This document shows, piece after piece, positions 16,026-25,800 of a DNA stretch of 64,000 nt. Origin of the DNA: Acidovorax sp. Root219. GTDB lineage: Bacteria; Pseudomonadota; Gammaproteobacteria; Burkholderiales; Burkholderiaceae_C. The translations under genes and the position numbers were made by a program. The stretch covers positions 801,752-865,751 of the forward strand of contig NZ_LMIJ01000011.1 of the NCBI RefSeq assembly GCF_001428665.1. Direction: 5' to 3'. Numbering within the stretch: position 1 is the stretch's first letter; the number at the start of each line of letters is the position of its first letter. Below the pieces are notes generated by a model. It worked only from the letters and a program-made list of their open reading frames with translations. It was not told where the DNA came from and searched no databases.

Positions 16026-18391
16026 CGCACAGCTCCTTCCTGGGGGCGCGGGGTGGTGGGCAGGCAGCGGACGATCAGGTCACGCGATGACGCATACGCC
16101 GCTTCGGAAAAGTCGGCCTTGCAAAGCTCGCCCTCGGGGGTGCGCACCTGCAGGGCGTTCTGGGGCCGCAGCACGGTGAGGTAGACCACGCCATCCCAGC
16201 CCACCACGGTCTGCATGTTGCCCGGCGTGTGGAGCACGGCGCTGCCGGCCTTCATGGGCGTGCCCTGCGCATCCACCAGCGTGATGGTGGCCGTGCGCAG
16301 CTTGAGCACCGGCAGCTCCACCAGCATGCCGGCATTGCGCGAGACGGACATGCGCCGCTCCAGCGCCGGAATGTGCACGTCGGCCGGCAGGGTGAGCGGG
16401 TCCACCGCGTAGCGCCCCGGGTAGTAGGCGGGTACGCTGGGCACCAGCAGGTAGCCCTGGGCGTTGGTGTGGCCGGCCAACTGGTTCTCGTACAGGATGG
16501 GCACGTCGGGCATGCCCTGGGTAGAGACGAGCGCGAAGCCGTCGTACACGCGGTTGGCCGCGAACAGGTGCCCGTCGATGCTGCCCAGCGAGCCCGACAG
16601 CGTGCCCCACTGCATGGTCTGGCCAGGGCTGGCACTGACCCCACCCTCCACACTCAGCGTGCTGTTGCGGTACTGCAGAGCGGCCTGGCTGTAGCGCTGG
16701 GGGCCGCCCGAGAGCGTCTGCGCCACGTTCCAGCCATAGCCGCCTTCGGTGGGCATGGTGCGCTGGTAGCTGGCATAGGTCTGGGTGGATTCGCGGTTCT
16801 TCGACGTGGCCAGTTGGGCCGTAGAGCGGTCGCCCAGGAAATAGGTGAGCTGCAGCCGCAACTGGTTTTCCCGGGTTTCCACCGTACGCCCCGCCGTGAC
16901 CGAGAGGAAGGTGTTGCCTGCGATCGGCAGGTTGTAGCTGGCGAACGCCAGGCGGTTGCGCTCGTTCCTGGCATTGCGCATGTCCAGCCAGCCCCCCGTG
17001 ACCGAGCCCGTGCCCAGGTTCCAGCTCACGCTCAACTGGCGTGATCGCAGGGACAGCTGGTAGCCGTCGTCGGCATAGGTGCTGGCGTCGCCGAAGCGCG
17101 CGTCGCGGCCGGTCTGCTGGTAGGAGAAGCCTGCGCGCGGCGTATGGTATTGCCAGCCTGCGGAATACTGCCAGCCACTGCCAGAGCGCGCCGTGGTGCC
17201 GCGTGTCAGGGAGGCATTGGCGATGCCCAGCATGCCCAGGCCGGCCATGCCGCCGATGCCCACCACGCCAAGCCCCTTGCCCAACTGCGCCTGGGCTTCC
17301 AGGGTGACGCGGTCCGACAGGCCCTGGCGGTACACGCCTGCGGCAATCGGCCGGCCATAGGCAAAGCTGCGCAGCCCATAGGCCCTGCGCAAGGTGCCCA
17401 ACGAGAGGGAGTAGTCCGTCCAGCCGGGGCGCAGCAGCTCCCGGTTCACATAGAACGGAATGGTTGTCTGGACCTGACGCCCAAGGGCGTCGGTGGTCAC
17501 TACCGAGGCCGTGCCGGCACCGCTGACCACAGGAAGCTCGCCCAGCGTGAACGGCCCGGGGGCCACGCGGTGGCTGGCGGCCTTGAAGCCGTTGACGAAC
17601 AGGTCCACGGCCGAAGGCAGGGCGGCCTGGCCGGCGAACTCGGGCAGGGGATAGGTGATGAGGTCGGGGCGCACGCCGAAGTTGCGCGCCCACTGCACGC
17701 CGGCCATGCGCACGGAGGTGGTCCAGGGCAGCGAGTCCGTCACCAGGTCTCCGTAGGTGGTCTCCGTGGCCCTGGCGTTGTCCACGCTCGTCCAGCGCGT
17801 GTCGTAGCGTATGTAGCCGCGGCTTGCGCCGCTGGAATGCAGGCGGACGATGCCGGTGTTGGAGGCTACGCCGCGGGGATTGAAGTAGCGTTGTTCGGAC
17901 CACAGCGAGGTGAGCGACTGCGCGCGCGAGTGGCTCGTGTAGAGGTCATAGTTGAACAGCATGCCGCTGCCGGTGACGCTGGTGGGTGTTTCCTCGGGCG
18001 TCTCGTCGGCCAGGCGCTGCATGGGAAGCCACTGTGCGGGCACGGACAGGCGCAGCCGCTGGCCCAGGGCGTCGTAGTCGGCCGTGACGCCGGGCAGCGC
18101 ATCCACCGCGACCCGGGCGCCCGCGGGCTGGCCGTTTTGCACATGCATCTGGCGCAAGGTCTGCGCTTCGATCTCGAAATGGGGGCCGCGCTGCAGCACT
18201 TCCACCAGCGCCCCGGACGCCTGGCCGTTGACCTCGACATCGAGGTACAGCACCACGGGTTGCGCGGCTGCATCCGGCGCCGAGGGCGGCGGCGGATAAG
18301 TGCCCGCAGAAAGCTGCGCAGGAAGGAAGGCACCGAGCACCAGGGCGCGGCCCGCGCGGGCCAAGAAGCCAGGGCGTTCATCGCGGTGCAC
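16022..18391 (-). CDS. csuD: Fimbrial outer-membrane usher, CsuD type
   Basis: 789 aa when started at GTG 18391, which overlaps the chaperone gene by 14 bp. The N-terminal domain ('VVLYLDVEVNGQASGALVEV'), a large beta-barrel with a plug domain, and the C-terminal segment ('PEGELCKADFS') match archaic-type ushers, which translocate and assemble chaperone-bound pilins across the outer membrane. The N-terminus contains a plausible signal sequence 'RALVLGAFLPAQLSAG'. The longer in-frame extension upstream of 18391 lies antiparallel in sense to nothing useful and reads through the chaperone gene, so it is rejected. Confidence 0.85.
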   Translation of the reverse strand: MHRDERPGFLARAGRALVLGAFLPAQLSAGTYPPPPSAPDAAAQPVVLYLDVEVNGQASGALVEVLQRGPHFEIEAQTLRQMHVQNGQPAGARVAVDALPGVTADYDALGQRLRLSVPAQWLPMQRLADETPEETPTSVTGSGMLFNYDLYTSHSRAQSLTSLWSEQRYFNPRGVASNTGIVRLHSSGASRGYIRYDTRWTSVDNARATETTYGDLVTDSLPWTTSVRMAGVQWARNFGVRPDLITYPLPEFAGQAALPSAVDLFVNGFKAASHRVAPGPFTLGELPVVSGAGTASVVTTDALGRQVQTTIPFYVNRELLRPGWTDYSLSLGTLRRAYGLRSFAYGRPIAAGVYRQGLSDRVTLEAQAQLGKGLGVVGIGGMAGLGMLGIANASLTRGTTARSGSGWQYSAGWQYHTPRAGFSYQQTGRDARFGDASTYADDGYQLSLRSRQLSVSWNLGTGSVTGGWLDMRNARNERNRLAFASYNLPIAGNTFLSVTAGRTVETRENQLRLQLTYFLGDRSTAQLATSKNRESTQTYASYQRTMPTEGGYGWNVAQTLSGGPQRYSQAALQYRNSTLSVEGGVSASPGQTMQWGTLSGSLGSIDGHLFAANRVYDGFALVSTQGMPDVPILYENQLAGHTNAQGYLLVPSVPAYYPGRYAVDPLTLPADVHIPALERRMSVSRNAGMLVELPVLKLRTATITLVDAQGTPMKAGSAVLHTPGNMQTVVGWDGVVYLTVLRPQNALQVRTPEGELCKADFSEAAYASSRDLIVRCLPTTPRPQEGAVR

Positions 18392-19202
18392 GGGGAACCA
18401 GGGTTTCAACCCCGTTGATCGTGGCCTTGAGCTCCGGGTTGGCCGGCGGTGGCGCCTCCAGCTCCCACTGCATCTGGCTGCCTGGCAGCACATAGCCCAT
18501 GAGTCCTTCATTGATGGAGATGGCGCCCCGGCTGCCGGCATTCCATTGCACGGAGGTCAGGCGGGCGTGGCCCGCCCCCTGGTTTCGCACCACGAGCTGG
18601 TGCCGGTTGCCCTGCTTCGTGGCCTGCCAAGTCAGGGAGGGCGGCAAGGGCTTGCCCTTGCCGCCAGCCAGCAGGGGCTTGGTCGGCCGAAACGGCTGCG
18701 CGCCCTCGCCATAGACGAACAACGGGATGGCGTAGCGCACGTTCAGGCGGATGCCCATGCCGGTTTCCGCGCCTGCAGGCATTTGCGCCGGGTCGCCGGG
18801 GGCGGGCAGCTCGTCGATCACCACCCGGTAGGCATCCTCCAGGCCCGTGGGTGGGCGCCGGGCGGCGATCAGTCGCACCATCTGCCGTTTGCCGGCCGGC
18901 ACCAGGCTGATGGGCGGGCTGGCCACCACGTCCTTTTGCGCCGAGAAGAATTCCTCGCCATCGGTCTGGCTCCAGTCCAGTACCCGGACCTGCAGAGAGA
19001 CGGCGGCGGTGCCGCGGTTTTCCAGCCAGACGGCCACGGCCTGCTGTTCCTCGGTGATCACGGGATCGACCGGCCAGATCATCAGCGGGGTGGCTGCATG
19101 CGCCCAGCCAGCGCAGGCAGCGAGCGCGAAGGCCATGCAGCGCGCGGTGCGCAGCCAGGCGACGGCAGAAGGGAAAGCCGTGAGGTGGTGCGTGCTCACC
19201 AT
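18378..19202 (-). CDS. csuC: Periplasmic fimbrial chaperone, CsuC type
   Basis: 274 aa with signal peptide (cleavage near 'GWAHA'). The PapD-like N-terminal domain starts 'ATPLMIWPVDPVITEEQQ', where archaic chaperones cap pilin subunits by donor-strand complementation. The second domain ends near 'QMQWELEAPPPANPELKATI'. Its ATG at 19202 overlaps the preceding pilin stop by 7 bp, so translation is coupled. Confidence 0.87.
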   Translation of the reverse strand: MVSTHHLTAFPSAVAWLRTARCMAFALAACAGWAHAATPLMIWPVDPVITEEQQAVAVWLENRGTAAVSLQVRVLDWSQTDGEEFFSAQKDVVASPPISLVPAGKRQMVRLIAARRPPTGLEDAYRVVIDELPAPGDPAQMPAGAETGMGIRLNVRYAIPLFVYGEGAQPFRPTKPLLAGGKGKPLPPSLTWQATKQGNRHQLVVRNQGAGHARLTSVQWNAGSRGAISINEGLMGYVLPGSQMQWELEAPPPANPELKATINGVETLVPRAPR

Positions 19203-19777
19203 GTCACGGTCACCTGCACCGTGTCCACATAGGTGCCGGCCATGGCGGCGGAGCCGGGCAGGACCAGATTGCCCCGGATGGGCAGGGCCGTCGGTGTTGT
19301 GCCCATAGTGATGCCGACTGCCACGTTGGGCGCCAGGGCGGTCACCGTGCCGGCCACCAGCGACAGCGTGTACGGGATGAACTGGCCGGCCCCGTTGGAC
19401 AGGCGGCGCTGTGCGCCCTGCAGGTTCAGCCCACCGTTCACGCTGACCTGCGCCGCCGTGCCGGCCGTGCACACCAGTTGGGCCTGCATCCCCATGTCGT
19501 TGCTGGCCATGGCGGTGACCGTGCCGGTGCTGACCGCGGAGTGCGTGCCGAAGTTGACCGAGCCGAAGGGCACGCCCGTCACCTGCGAGGAGTTGCCGGA
19601 CACGATGCAGCCGCTCACGACGGAGGCGTTCACCGCAAAGGAGGGGCTGGTGGGCGCCGTCGCGGCCATCGCTGCCAGTGACGTGCACAGCAACGGCAGC
19701 ACGATGGCCACCTGCGGGCTGGCCTGGCTTCTGGCGCGCGAGCCTCTTCCTGCACGCGCATGCATTTCTTGAACCAT
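19196..19777 (-). CDS. Spore coat U domain fimbrial subunit
   Basis: 193 aa. Signal peptide ending near 'SLAAMAA', then one SCPU domain with two conserved cysteines ('VSGCIVSGNSSQ' and 'QLVCTAG') and the terminal 'MAGTYVDTVQVTVTW'. It should be a pilin polymerised by donor-strand exchange. GAGGGAG precedes the ATG. Second pilin gene in the operon. Confidence 0.87.
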   Translation of the reverse strand: MVQEMHARAGRGSRARSQASPQVAIVLPLLCTSLAAMAATAPTSPSFAVNASVVSGCIVSGNSSQVTGVPFGSVNFGTHSAVSTGTVTAMASNDMGMQAQLVCTAGTAAQVSVNGGLNLQGAQRRLSNGAGQFIPYTLSLVAGTVTALAPNVAVGITMGTTPTALPIRGNLVLPGSAAMAGTYVDTVQVTVTW

Positions 19778-20006
19778 GGATGATGCTCCCTCGGCCGCCC
19801 GCCACGGCCTGTGGTGTGATGCGGATTTGCCTTCAACCGTCTAACGTCGTTGGTTCGCCTTGCCGTGCTACAGCACTGTCTGCGGCTCCCGCCTAGTCAT
19901 ACGATCGAATGCAAATCCTCATTGGCGCTCCCGCGCTCTTCGCACACCCATTCCCCTGCTGCCTCTGTCTCCTGGTGGTTGCGACCGGTGGTCCGGCGCC
20001 CGGAGA

Positions 20007-20657
20007 TCAGTAGGTCAGCGTGATCTGCAGCGTATCCGTGTACATGCCCGCCGGCAGCGCCGAGGGGTCTGACTTGTTGATCTGGCCATAGATGGGCAGC
20101 GCAAAGGCCACGCCATTGGCTGGCACCGTGATCCCCGTGATCGCCGCTCCGGTCGGATAGGCTTGGCTGTGCGCCGGGTCGCGGAACACGTCATACGGGA
20201 TGTAGGCCGCCGTGCTACCGTTGCGCATGGCGCGGCTGCCGGCGCCGATGGAGCCCCCCTGGCCAGCGTAAGAGCCCGGGCCCACCAGGATGCTGATCCC
20301 CAGCACATCGGGTGAGCACACGATCTGCGTGGGGCCCGAGACGCTCTCGCCGCCGGAGGCCGTGGCGTTGACGATGCCCGTGAAGGTGCTGGGCCTGGTG
20401 CCGAAGTCCAGCAGGCCGAAGTTCACGCCGGAGGCGTTGCCGGAGCTCCCCGCGATCACGCAGCCCGCCGTGAGCTGAATCTGCGACTGCAGCGTGCCGG
20501 TGAGTGTGCCTGCCAGCGTCGGCCATGCCAGCATGCCGGCCGCCAGGGCCAGTGCCGCTGCGTAGCGCTTTCGGTGGGGTGCGCACGCGCTGGCAGGGGA
20601 TGGGCGCAGGCTCTCCATCGGGTGTCGCCTCGGTCGATTTCGCTCGGTTGCTCGCAT
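20007..20657 (-). CDS. Spore coat U domain major fimbrial subunit
   Basis: 216 aa. Signal peptide followed by an SCPU domain with 'TAGCVIAGSSGNASGVNFGLLDFG' (two parts: TAGCVIAGSSGNASG, VNFGLLDFG) and ending 'PAGMYTDTLQITLTY'. GAGGAGG directly upstream of ATG 20657 fixes the start; a later ATG at 20618 lacks such a site. It is promoter-proximal in the fimbrial operon, so it is probably the major subunit (CsuA/B-like). A 229-bp gap separates it from the second pilin. Confidence 0.86.
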   Translation of the reverse strand: MRATERNRPRRHPMESLRPSPASACAPHRKRYAAALALAAGMLAWPTLAGTLTGTLQSQIQLTAGCVIAGSSGNASGVNFGLLDFGTRPSTFTGIVNATASGGESVSGPTQIVCSPDVLGISILVGPGSYAGQGGSIGAGSRAMRNGSTAAYIPYDVFRDPAHSQAYPTGAAITGITVPANGVAFALPIYGQINKSDPSALPAGMYTDTLQITLTY

Positions 20658-20938
20658 GGTGTCCTCCTCTCAAAGCCGGAAGAAAAGCAGAGGAGACCCG
20701 TTGTGACCGGGACCGTCTGCCGAAGCTACGAGAGCACCTTGCCCCGTTATTGGCCGAGCGTCCAGCTTTTTTTTACCCAGGTGGGTGCGAAGGCACTTTG
20801 GAGGCGCACGCGCTGCTGTTCCTCGAAGGGCGGCGAACGTGTGATGTGTGGGCGTTGATCAGCCTGGGGTTGTGGGTCGGCTGCGGCGGCTGTCAGAACG
20901 GTCAGAGCAAAGCGGGGTCGCTCAGGGCTGCTGGGGGA

Positions 20939-21496
20939 TCAGAACGGGGCGGGCGGCACGTCTGTGGCGGCACCGCCCGGCGCGCCACCACTGCGCCGGG
21001 GAATGAGCTGCGCGTCAAGCAAGGCCTCGATGCGGGCGAAGATCTCATGGCGCGAGAACGGCTTTTTCATGAAATCGTCAGCGCCGATCCGATTGGCATA
21101 GAACTGCTCGGTGGCGTGCTCGTTGCCGCTGATCATGATCACCGGGATGTGCTGCGAGGCAGGCAGCCTGCGAATGGTGCGCAGTGCATTGAACCCGTTC
21201 ATGCCCGGGAGGATGATGTCGAGAAAGACCAGGTCGGGTGGTTCCTCGGCGATCAGGGCCAGGCCCTTCTCTGCATCCAGCGCCTCGCGCGTTTCATAGC
21301 CTGCCGAGAGCAGCGTCTTGCGCAGGACGGCGACCACGGTCGGCGAGTCGTCGATGATCAGCACCCTGGTGCCTTTTCGCGCATTGACACGCCTGTGCTT
21401 GCGCCGCTCCAGGGGGTCTGCGGCACGTGCGGGGGGGGCGTCTGGACGGTCCGTCGTCTTGCGCATACCGCCCAGAAGGCGGTCGAAGATACTCAT
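20939..21496 (-). CDS. CheY-like response regulator
   Basis: 185 aa: a short basic N-terminal stretch ('ERRKHRRVNARKGTRVLII') and one receiver domain. The acidic pair DD in 'IIDDSPT', phosphoacceptor Asp in 'VFLDIILPG', Ser in 'MISGNE' and Lys in 'MKKPFS' are present, so it should be phosphorylatable. There is no output domain. It resembles PilG/twitching-type regulators, but no sensor or chemotaxis gene is nearby. It lies upstream of the fimbrial operon in the same direction, separated by 281 bp in which I see only a T8 run. Confidence 0.85.
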   Translation of the reverse strand: MSIFDRLLGGMRKTTDRPDAPPARAADPLERRKHRRVNARKGTRVLIIDDSPTVVAVLRKTLLSAGYETREALDAEKGLALIAEEPPDLVFLDIILPGMNGFNALRTIRRLPASQHIPVIMISGNEHATEQFYANRIGADDFMKKPFSRHEIFARIEALLDAQLIPRRSGGAPGGAATDVPPAPF

Positions 21497-21655
21497 GGTG
21501 CGGGCTCGCTTCTCGCTGGATAGGGGCTCAACAGGCGCCAAGTATCCAGGATGTTGGGCTGCGGCAGAAGATGCCGGCGGTCCGCAGGCATCGCCAGGTG
21601 AGAACAATTGGGCGCTTTTGCTATTTTTTTAGCGGCCAGTGGCGCAGCCCCGCCA

Positions 21656-22543
21656 TCATTGCTCCCCGGCCTTCTGCCGGTCCTTGCGCAGCGCCCGCCG
21701 CAGCAGCCGGGTGGCGCGGTCACGCAAGGGCGAGGCATGGGGCTCCGCCGGCGCTTGCGCCTTGGCCTTGGTGCATGCAGTGAGAAAATCCTCGAGGATG
21801 GCGGTGTCGTCCAGCGTATCGGAGCCCACCTTGTGGAACTCGGGGTGCCATTGCGTGGCGGCGATGTAGCCGCGCCCGGGGGCAGGCTTGAGGCGAATGG
21901 CTTCGGGCACGCCATCCGGTTCGCTCAGGGCCTCCACCTCGAAGTCCGGCGCCACGCGCTTGATGCCCTGGTGGTGGATACTGTTGACGCGTGCCCGGGG
22001 CTTTTCTGGATAGAGCTGCGCCAGGCGCGTGCCGGGCACGATTTCGATGTCGTGGAAATGCTGGTCGTAGGTGGTGGCGTTGCGGTGCTGCTGGGCGCCG
22101 GGGTGCTGGAACTCGATGTCCTGGTACAGCGCACCGCCGAAGGCCACGTTGATCAATTGCAGGCCCCGGCAGACGCCGAAGATGGGCTTGCGCACTTCGG
22201 CAAAAGCCTTGACCACCGCCAGGTCGTACAGGTCGCGCACGCGGTCGCCCACCCATTCTTCCCGCAGCGGCTCCTCGCCGTAGTTGCCCGGCCACACGTC
22301 CGCACCGCCGTGCATCACCACGCCATCGAGCCAATCGGCATAGTGGGCCAGCGTCACGTCGCCGCGTGCTGTTTCGCCCGTGGGGCAGGGCACCATCACC
22401 ACCATGGCCCCGGCCGACATCAGCCAGTGCGCGATGGACTGCTCCACATACTGCAGGGTCTTGTTGGTGAACAGGGAGCGGGTGGGGTCGGCATGCTGGA
22501 AACAGGCGGACAGGCCAATCTTGAGGCGGGGGGCGGCGGGCAT
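21656..22543 (-). CDS. Peptidase C26 family glutamine hydrolase (PuuD-like)
   Basis: 295 aa from the ATG at 22543, which has GGAG at suitable spacing; in-frame ATGs up to 22588 are alternatives. 'FGVCRGLQLINVAFGGALYQD' (read as FGVCRGLQLINVAFGG) holds the nucleophile Cys, and 'TQWHPEF' provides the His-Glu pair. This is the class I amidotransferase fold of gamma-glutamyl-GABA hydrolases. No other putrescine-pathway genes adjoin it, so the true substrate is open. Confidence 0.85.
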   Translation of the reverse strand: MPAAPRLKIGLSACFQHADPTRSLFTNKTLQYVEQSIAHWLMSAGAMVVMVPCPTGETARGDVTLAHYADWLDGVVMHGGADVWPGNYGEEPLREEWVGDRVRDLYDLAVVKAFAEVRKPIFGVCRGLQLINVAFGGALYQDIEFQHPGAQQHRNATTYDQHFHDIEIVPGTRLAQLYPEKPRARVNSIHHQGIKRVAPDFEVEALSEPDGVPEAIRLKPAPGRGYIAATQWHPEFHKVGSDTLDDTAILEDFLTACTKAKAQAPAEPHASPLRDRATRLLRRALRKDRQKAGEQ

Positions 22544-22849
22544 GGGTGGGGGCTCCATAGGCATGTGCACCAGAGGCTGCGCATGCAAGGCAATAGGTAT
22601 TTACGTTGTAGCACCCGCACCCTGCGCCGTCTGTAGGAAAGGGCCGTGCACGCCTGTGGCTGCGCCACCCGGTGCTATGAAATGTGGCTTTCTTCATGAA
22701 ATGGCGGGTTGCCGTTGGTGCCTGGTGTGCTGCGGCCCGCCCTCGTTCCCGATAATTTCGGTAACCGGGTGTGACGGGCTGCGGCCTGCCCGTTCGTGGC
22801 CGCACCTGCGTCGGCCGCTGCCCGCCCCATAGGAAAACAAGGCTTCTCC
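22544..22849. other. Divergent intergenic region (306 bp)
   Basis: Separates the C26 hydrolase and the FecR-barrel gene. No ORF with coding character, hairpin or strong palindrome was recognised. It presumably holds two divergent promoters; AGGAAAACAAGG near the right edge serves as ribosome-binding region for the FecR-barrel gene. Confidence 0.5.
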
Positions 22850-25800
22850 ATGCGCCACCCCTCGATGCAGCTTTCCGCGCTCACCATGTTCCTGGCCCTG
22901 GCCTGGCCCCCGAGCCATGCCGCCGTGCCGCCGGGTGCGGCGGCCGAGATCGTGGGCCTGCAAGGCCCGGGCGACCAGCGCGCTGCGGCCACGCCGGATT
23001 GGAAGCCGGCACGCCAGGCCCAGGCGCTGGCGCCCGGCGACTTCGTGCGCACGCGCGACGCCGCACGCATGGCCCTGCTGTTTGCCGACGACACCCAGTT
23101 GCGCCTGCACCAGAACACGGTGCTGCAGGTCAAGGCGGTGGCCACGCCTGCGCAGCCCATGACCACGCTGATGCTCAGCGCCGGCCGGGCCTGGACGCAG
23201 ACGCGCCGCGCCGACGGCAGCCGCCTCACGCTGGAAACGCCCGCCGCCACGGCCGCGATCCGTGGCACGGACTGGGACATCGAGGTCGCTGGCGATGGCC
23301 GCACGCTGATCACCGTGCTCTCGGGCACGGTGGAGTTCGGCAACGCCCAGGGTCAGGTGTCGGTGGCCGCCAACGAGGCCGCCTACGCCGATGTGGGCCA
23401 GGCCCCGGTGAAGATGGTGCTGAGCCAGCCGCGCGACCGCATCCAGTGGGTGAATGCGCTGCGCGCCGATCCGCTGCCTTCGCTCGCGGCGCAGGGCCAT
23501 ACCGATGGTGGCATGCCTGCCGCGCTGGACCCGGTGCGGCGCGCGCTGGCTGCCCGCGATGCGGCCGCTGCAGCCGCCGCATTGGCCCAGGTGCGCAGCC
23601 AGGTGCCCGCCGTCTGGGCAGCCGCCATGGAGTCCGCCGTGGCGCTGCAGGCGGGTGACCTGCAGACCGCCCGCGCCCGGCTTGCGCAGCAGGTCGACGG
23701 CGCGGGCCAGCCGCCCGTGCTGGCCGCCTGGCTCATGCAGTCGGATCTGCAACTGCTCGACGGCGATGGACCTGCGGCCGTGAACACCCTGCGCACGGCG
23801 CTCACGCAGCATTGGCCTGCCCATCCGGCCCTGGTGGCCCAGTTGGCGCGCGTGCAATTGCTCACTGACAGGGTCGAAGAGGCGCAGGCCACGCTGGCGG
23901 AAACCAGCGACGCAAGCGACGGGGGCCTGGCGCTGGTGCGCGCCGAGCTGGCCCGCCGCCAGGGCAATGGGCCGGCGGCCATTGCGGCCTACACCGAGGC
24001 CACGGCGCGCATGCCCGGCGACGCACGGGTCTGGCAGGGTCTGGGCAGCGCACATGTGGAGCGCGAGGAGACCGGCCCTGCACGCAAGGCACTGGGCCAG
24101 GCGCTGGCACTCGATGCGCAGACGCCGGGGGCGCAGGGCGAGCGGGGCACGCTCGAAACCTTTGTCAACCAGTTCACCGAGGCAGGGCAGGCGTTTGAAG
24201 TCGCCCTGCGCGACAACCCTGCCGACTATGTGGCGCTCACCGGGCAGGGGCTGATGCACCTCAAGCAGGGCAGGCCGCAGGCCGCGCTCGGCGACTTCCT
24301 GCGCGCCGGCGTGATGGAGCCGCGCTATGCGCGTGCCAAGGTCTGGACGGCGGTGGCTTACTACCAGCTCGGACGCACGCCCGATGCGCTGGCCACGCTG
24401 CGCCAGGCAAGTGCCCTCGACGACAAGGACCCCTTGCCCTACCTGCTGCTGGCGCAGATCCAGACCGATCTGTTCCAGCCCGGCGATGCCGTCGAGTCCG
24501 CCCGCGCGGCCGTGCAGCGCATGCCCTACCTCAAGTCGCTCAACCAGGTGGCCAATGACCAGAAGGGCAGCGCCAACCTGGGCGCTTCGCTGGCCTTCTT
24601 CGGCATGGAGGACTGGGCACTGGAGCTGGCGCAAAAAAGCTTTTCGCCGTATTGGGGCGGCAGCCACCTGTTCCTGGCCGACCGCTACCGTGGCGAGTTC
24701 AACAAGAACTCGGCCCTGTTCCAGGGCTTTCTGACCGACCCCATGGCTTTTGGCGCCAGCCAGCTGCATTCCTCGCTGCTGCAGCGGCCGGGCAGCCACG
24801 GTGCTCTGGGCATGATGCTGGACCGCGAGTTCTACCGCATGCGCGCGCCCTCGCTCACGCTCAATGGAATGGACAACAGCCAGGTGCCGGTGTCCTGGTT
24901 CTTCAAGGCGCAGAACGCACGCAGCAAGCGCTTTCCGATCGACGTGGGGGTGTTCAACGTACCGGCGTTTCACGACTCCACGGGAGGCGCCGACGTGGGG
25001 GCCGACGTGCTGACGCTGGGGCTGGGCATGCAGCCCACCGAGCGCCTGAACCTGTTCGTGTATGCCAACCAGTTTGACGTGTCGCTGCAGGGGCGCAACC
25101 GGCTGGACCTCTGGGGCGATGGGTCCGACGTGCTGCAGACCACGGGAAGCAACCGGGTGCGCCTGGGGATGGCGGGGCTGTCCTACCGCTGGAGCCCGGT
25201 GCAGCAAACCTGGCTCAAGCTGGGGCGCAGCACGGAGCACACGCGCTCCGAGAACTACCCCACCCTGTTTCTGTTCCAGCCGCTGGCGGCCCTCATGGGC
25301 CTCAAGGCCTCGCCCGACAAGGCCTTCACCGATCTGCAGCTGCGCCACACGGTGGACCCGCAGCCCGGCCAGCGCCTGAGCGTGACGCTGGAGCATGTGG
25401 CGGAAAAACAATCCAGCGAAGTCAGCGGCTACGGCCCCCTGATCCGCCGGGACAGCGCCGTGGCCCCCGACATCATGGTGTTTGCCGGCGTCAACGAGAT
25501 CGACCGGCGCTACACCGGTCTGACCCTGGCCGGCAGCCAGCAGTTCACGCCGGACCTGCTGCTCGATGGTGCGCTGGGGCTGCAGCAGATCCGCCACCGG
25601 GTGCGCGGGGGCAATGCGGTGGGCCTGCTGGTGCGGGACGTCAGCGAATCGAGCCAGGCGCGCCGCGCGGACACGCAGCGGGTGGCCACCCCGCGCGTGG
25701 GCCTGGTGTTCACCCCGGCGGTGGGCAGCACGCTGCGCATGGCCTACCAGGACTGGCTGCGCCCGCTGAGTGCGTCCACGCTCACCAGCGTGGAGACGGC

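Noticed and set aside
17144..18418. Open frame of 424 codons on the plus strand
   Set aside because: Antisense to the usher gene, which has clear family signatures; composition is that of an antisense artefact.
18391..18541. N-terminal extension of the usher to 18541
   Set aside because: The extra residues read through the chaperone gene and lack signal-peptide character; the GTG at 18391 leads straight into a signal-like sequence.
20760..20780. T-run as terminator of an upstream plus-strand gene
   Set aside because: A run of eight T follows no clear stem, and both neighbouring genes are on the minus strand, so no transcript needs it.
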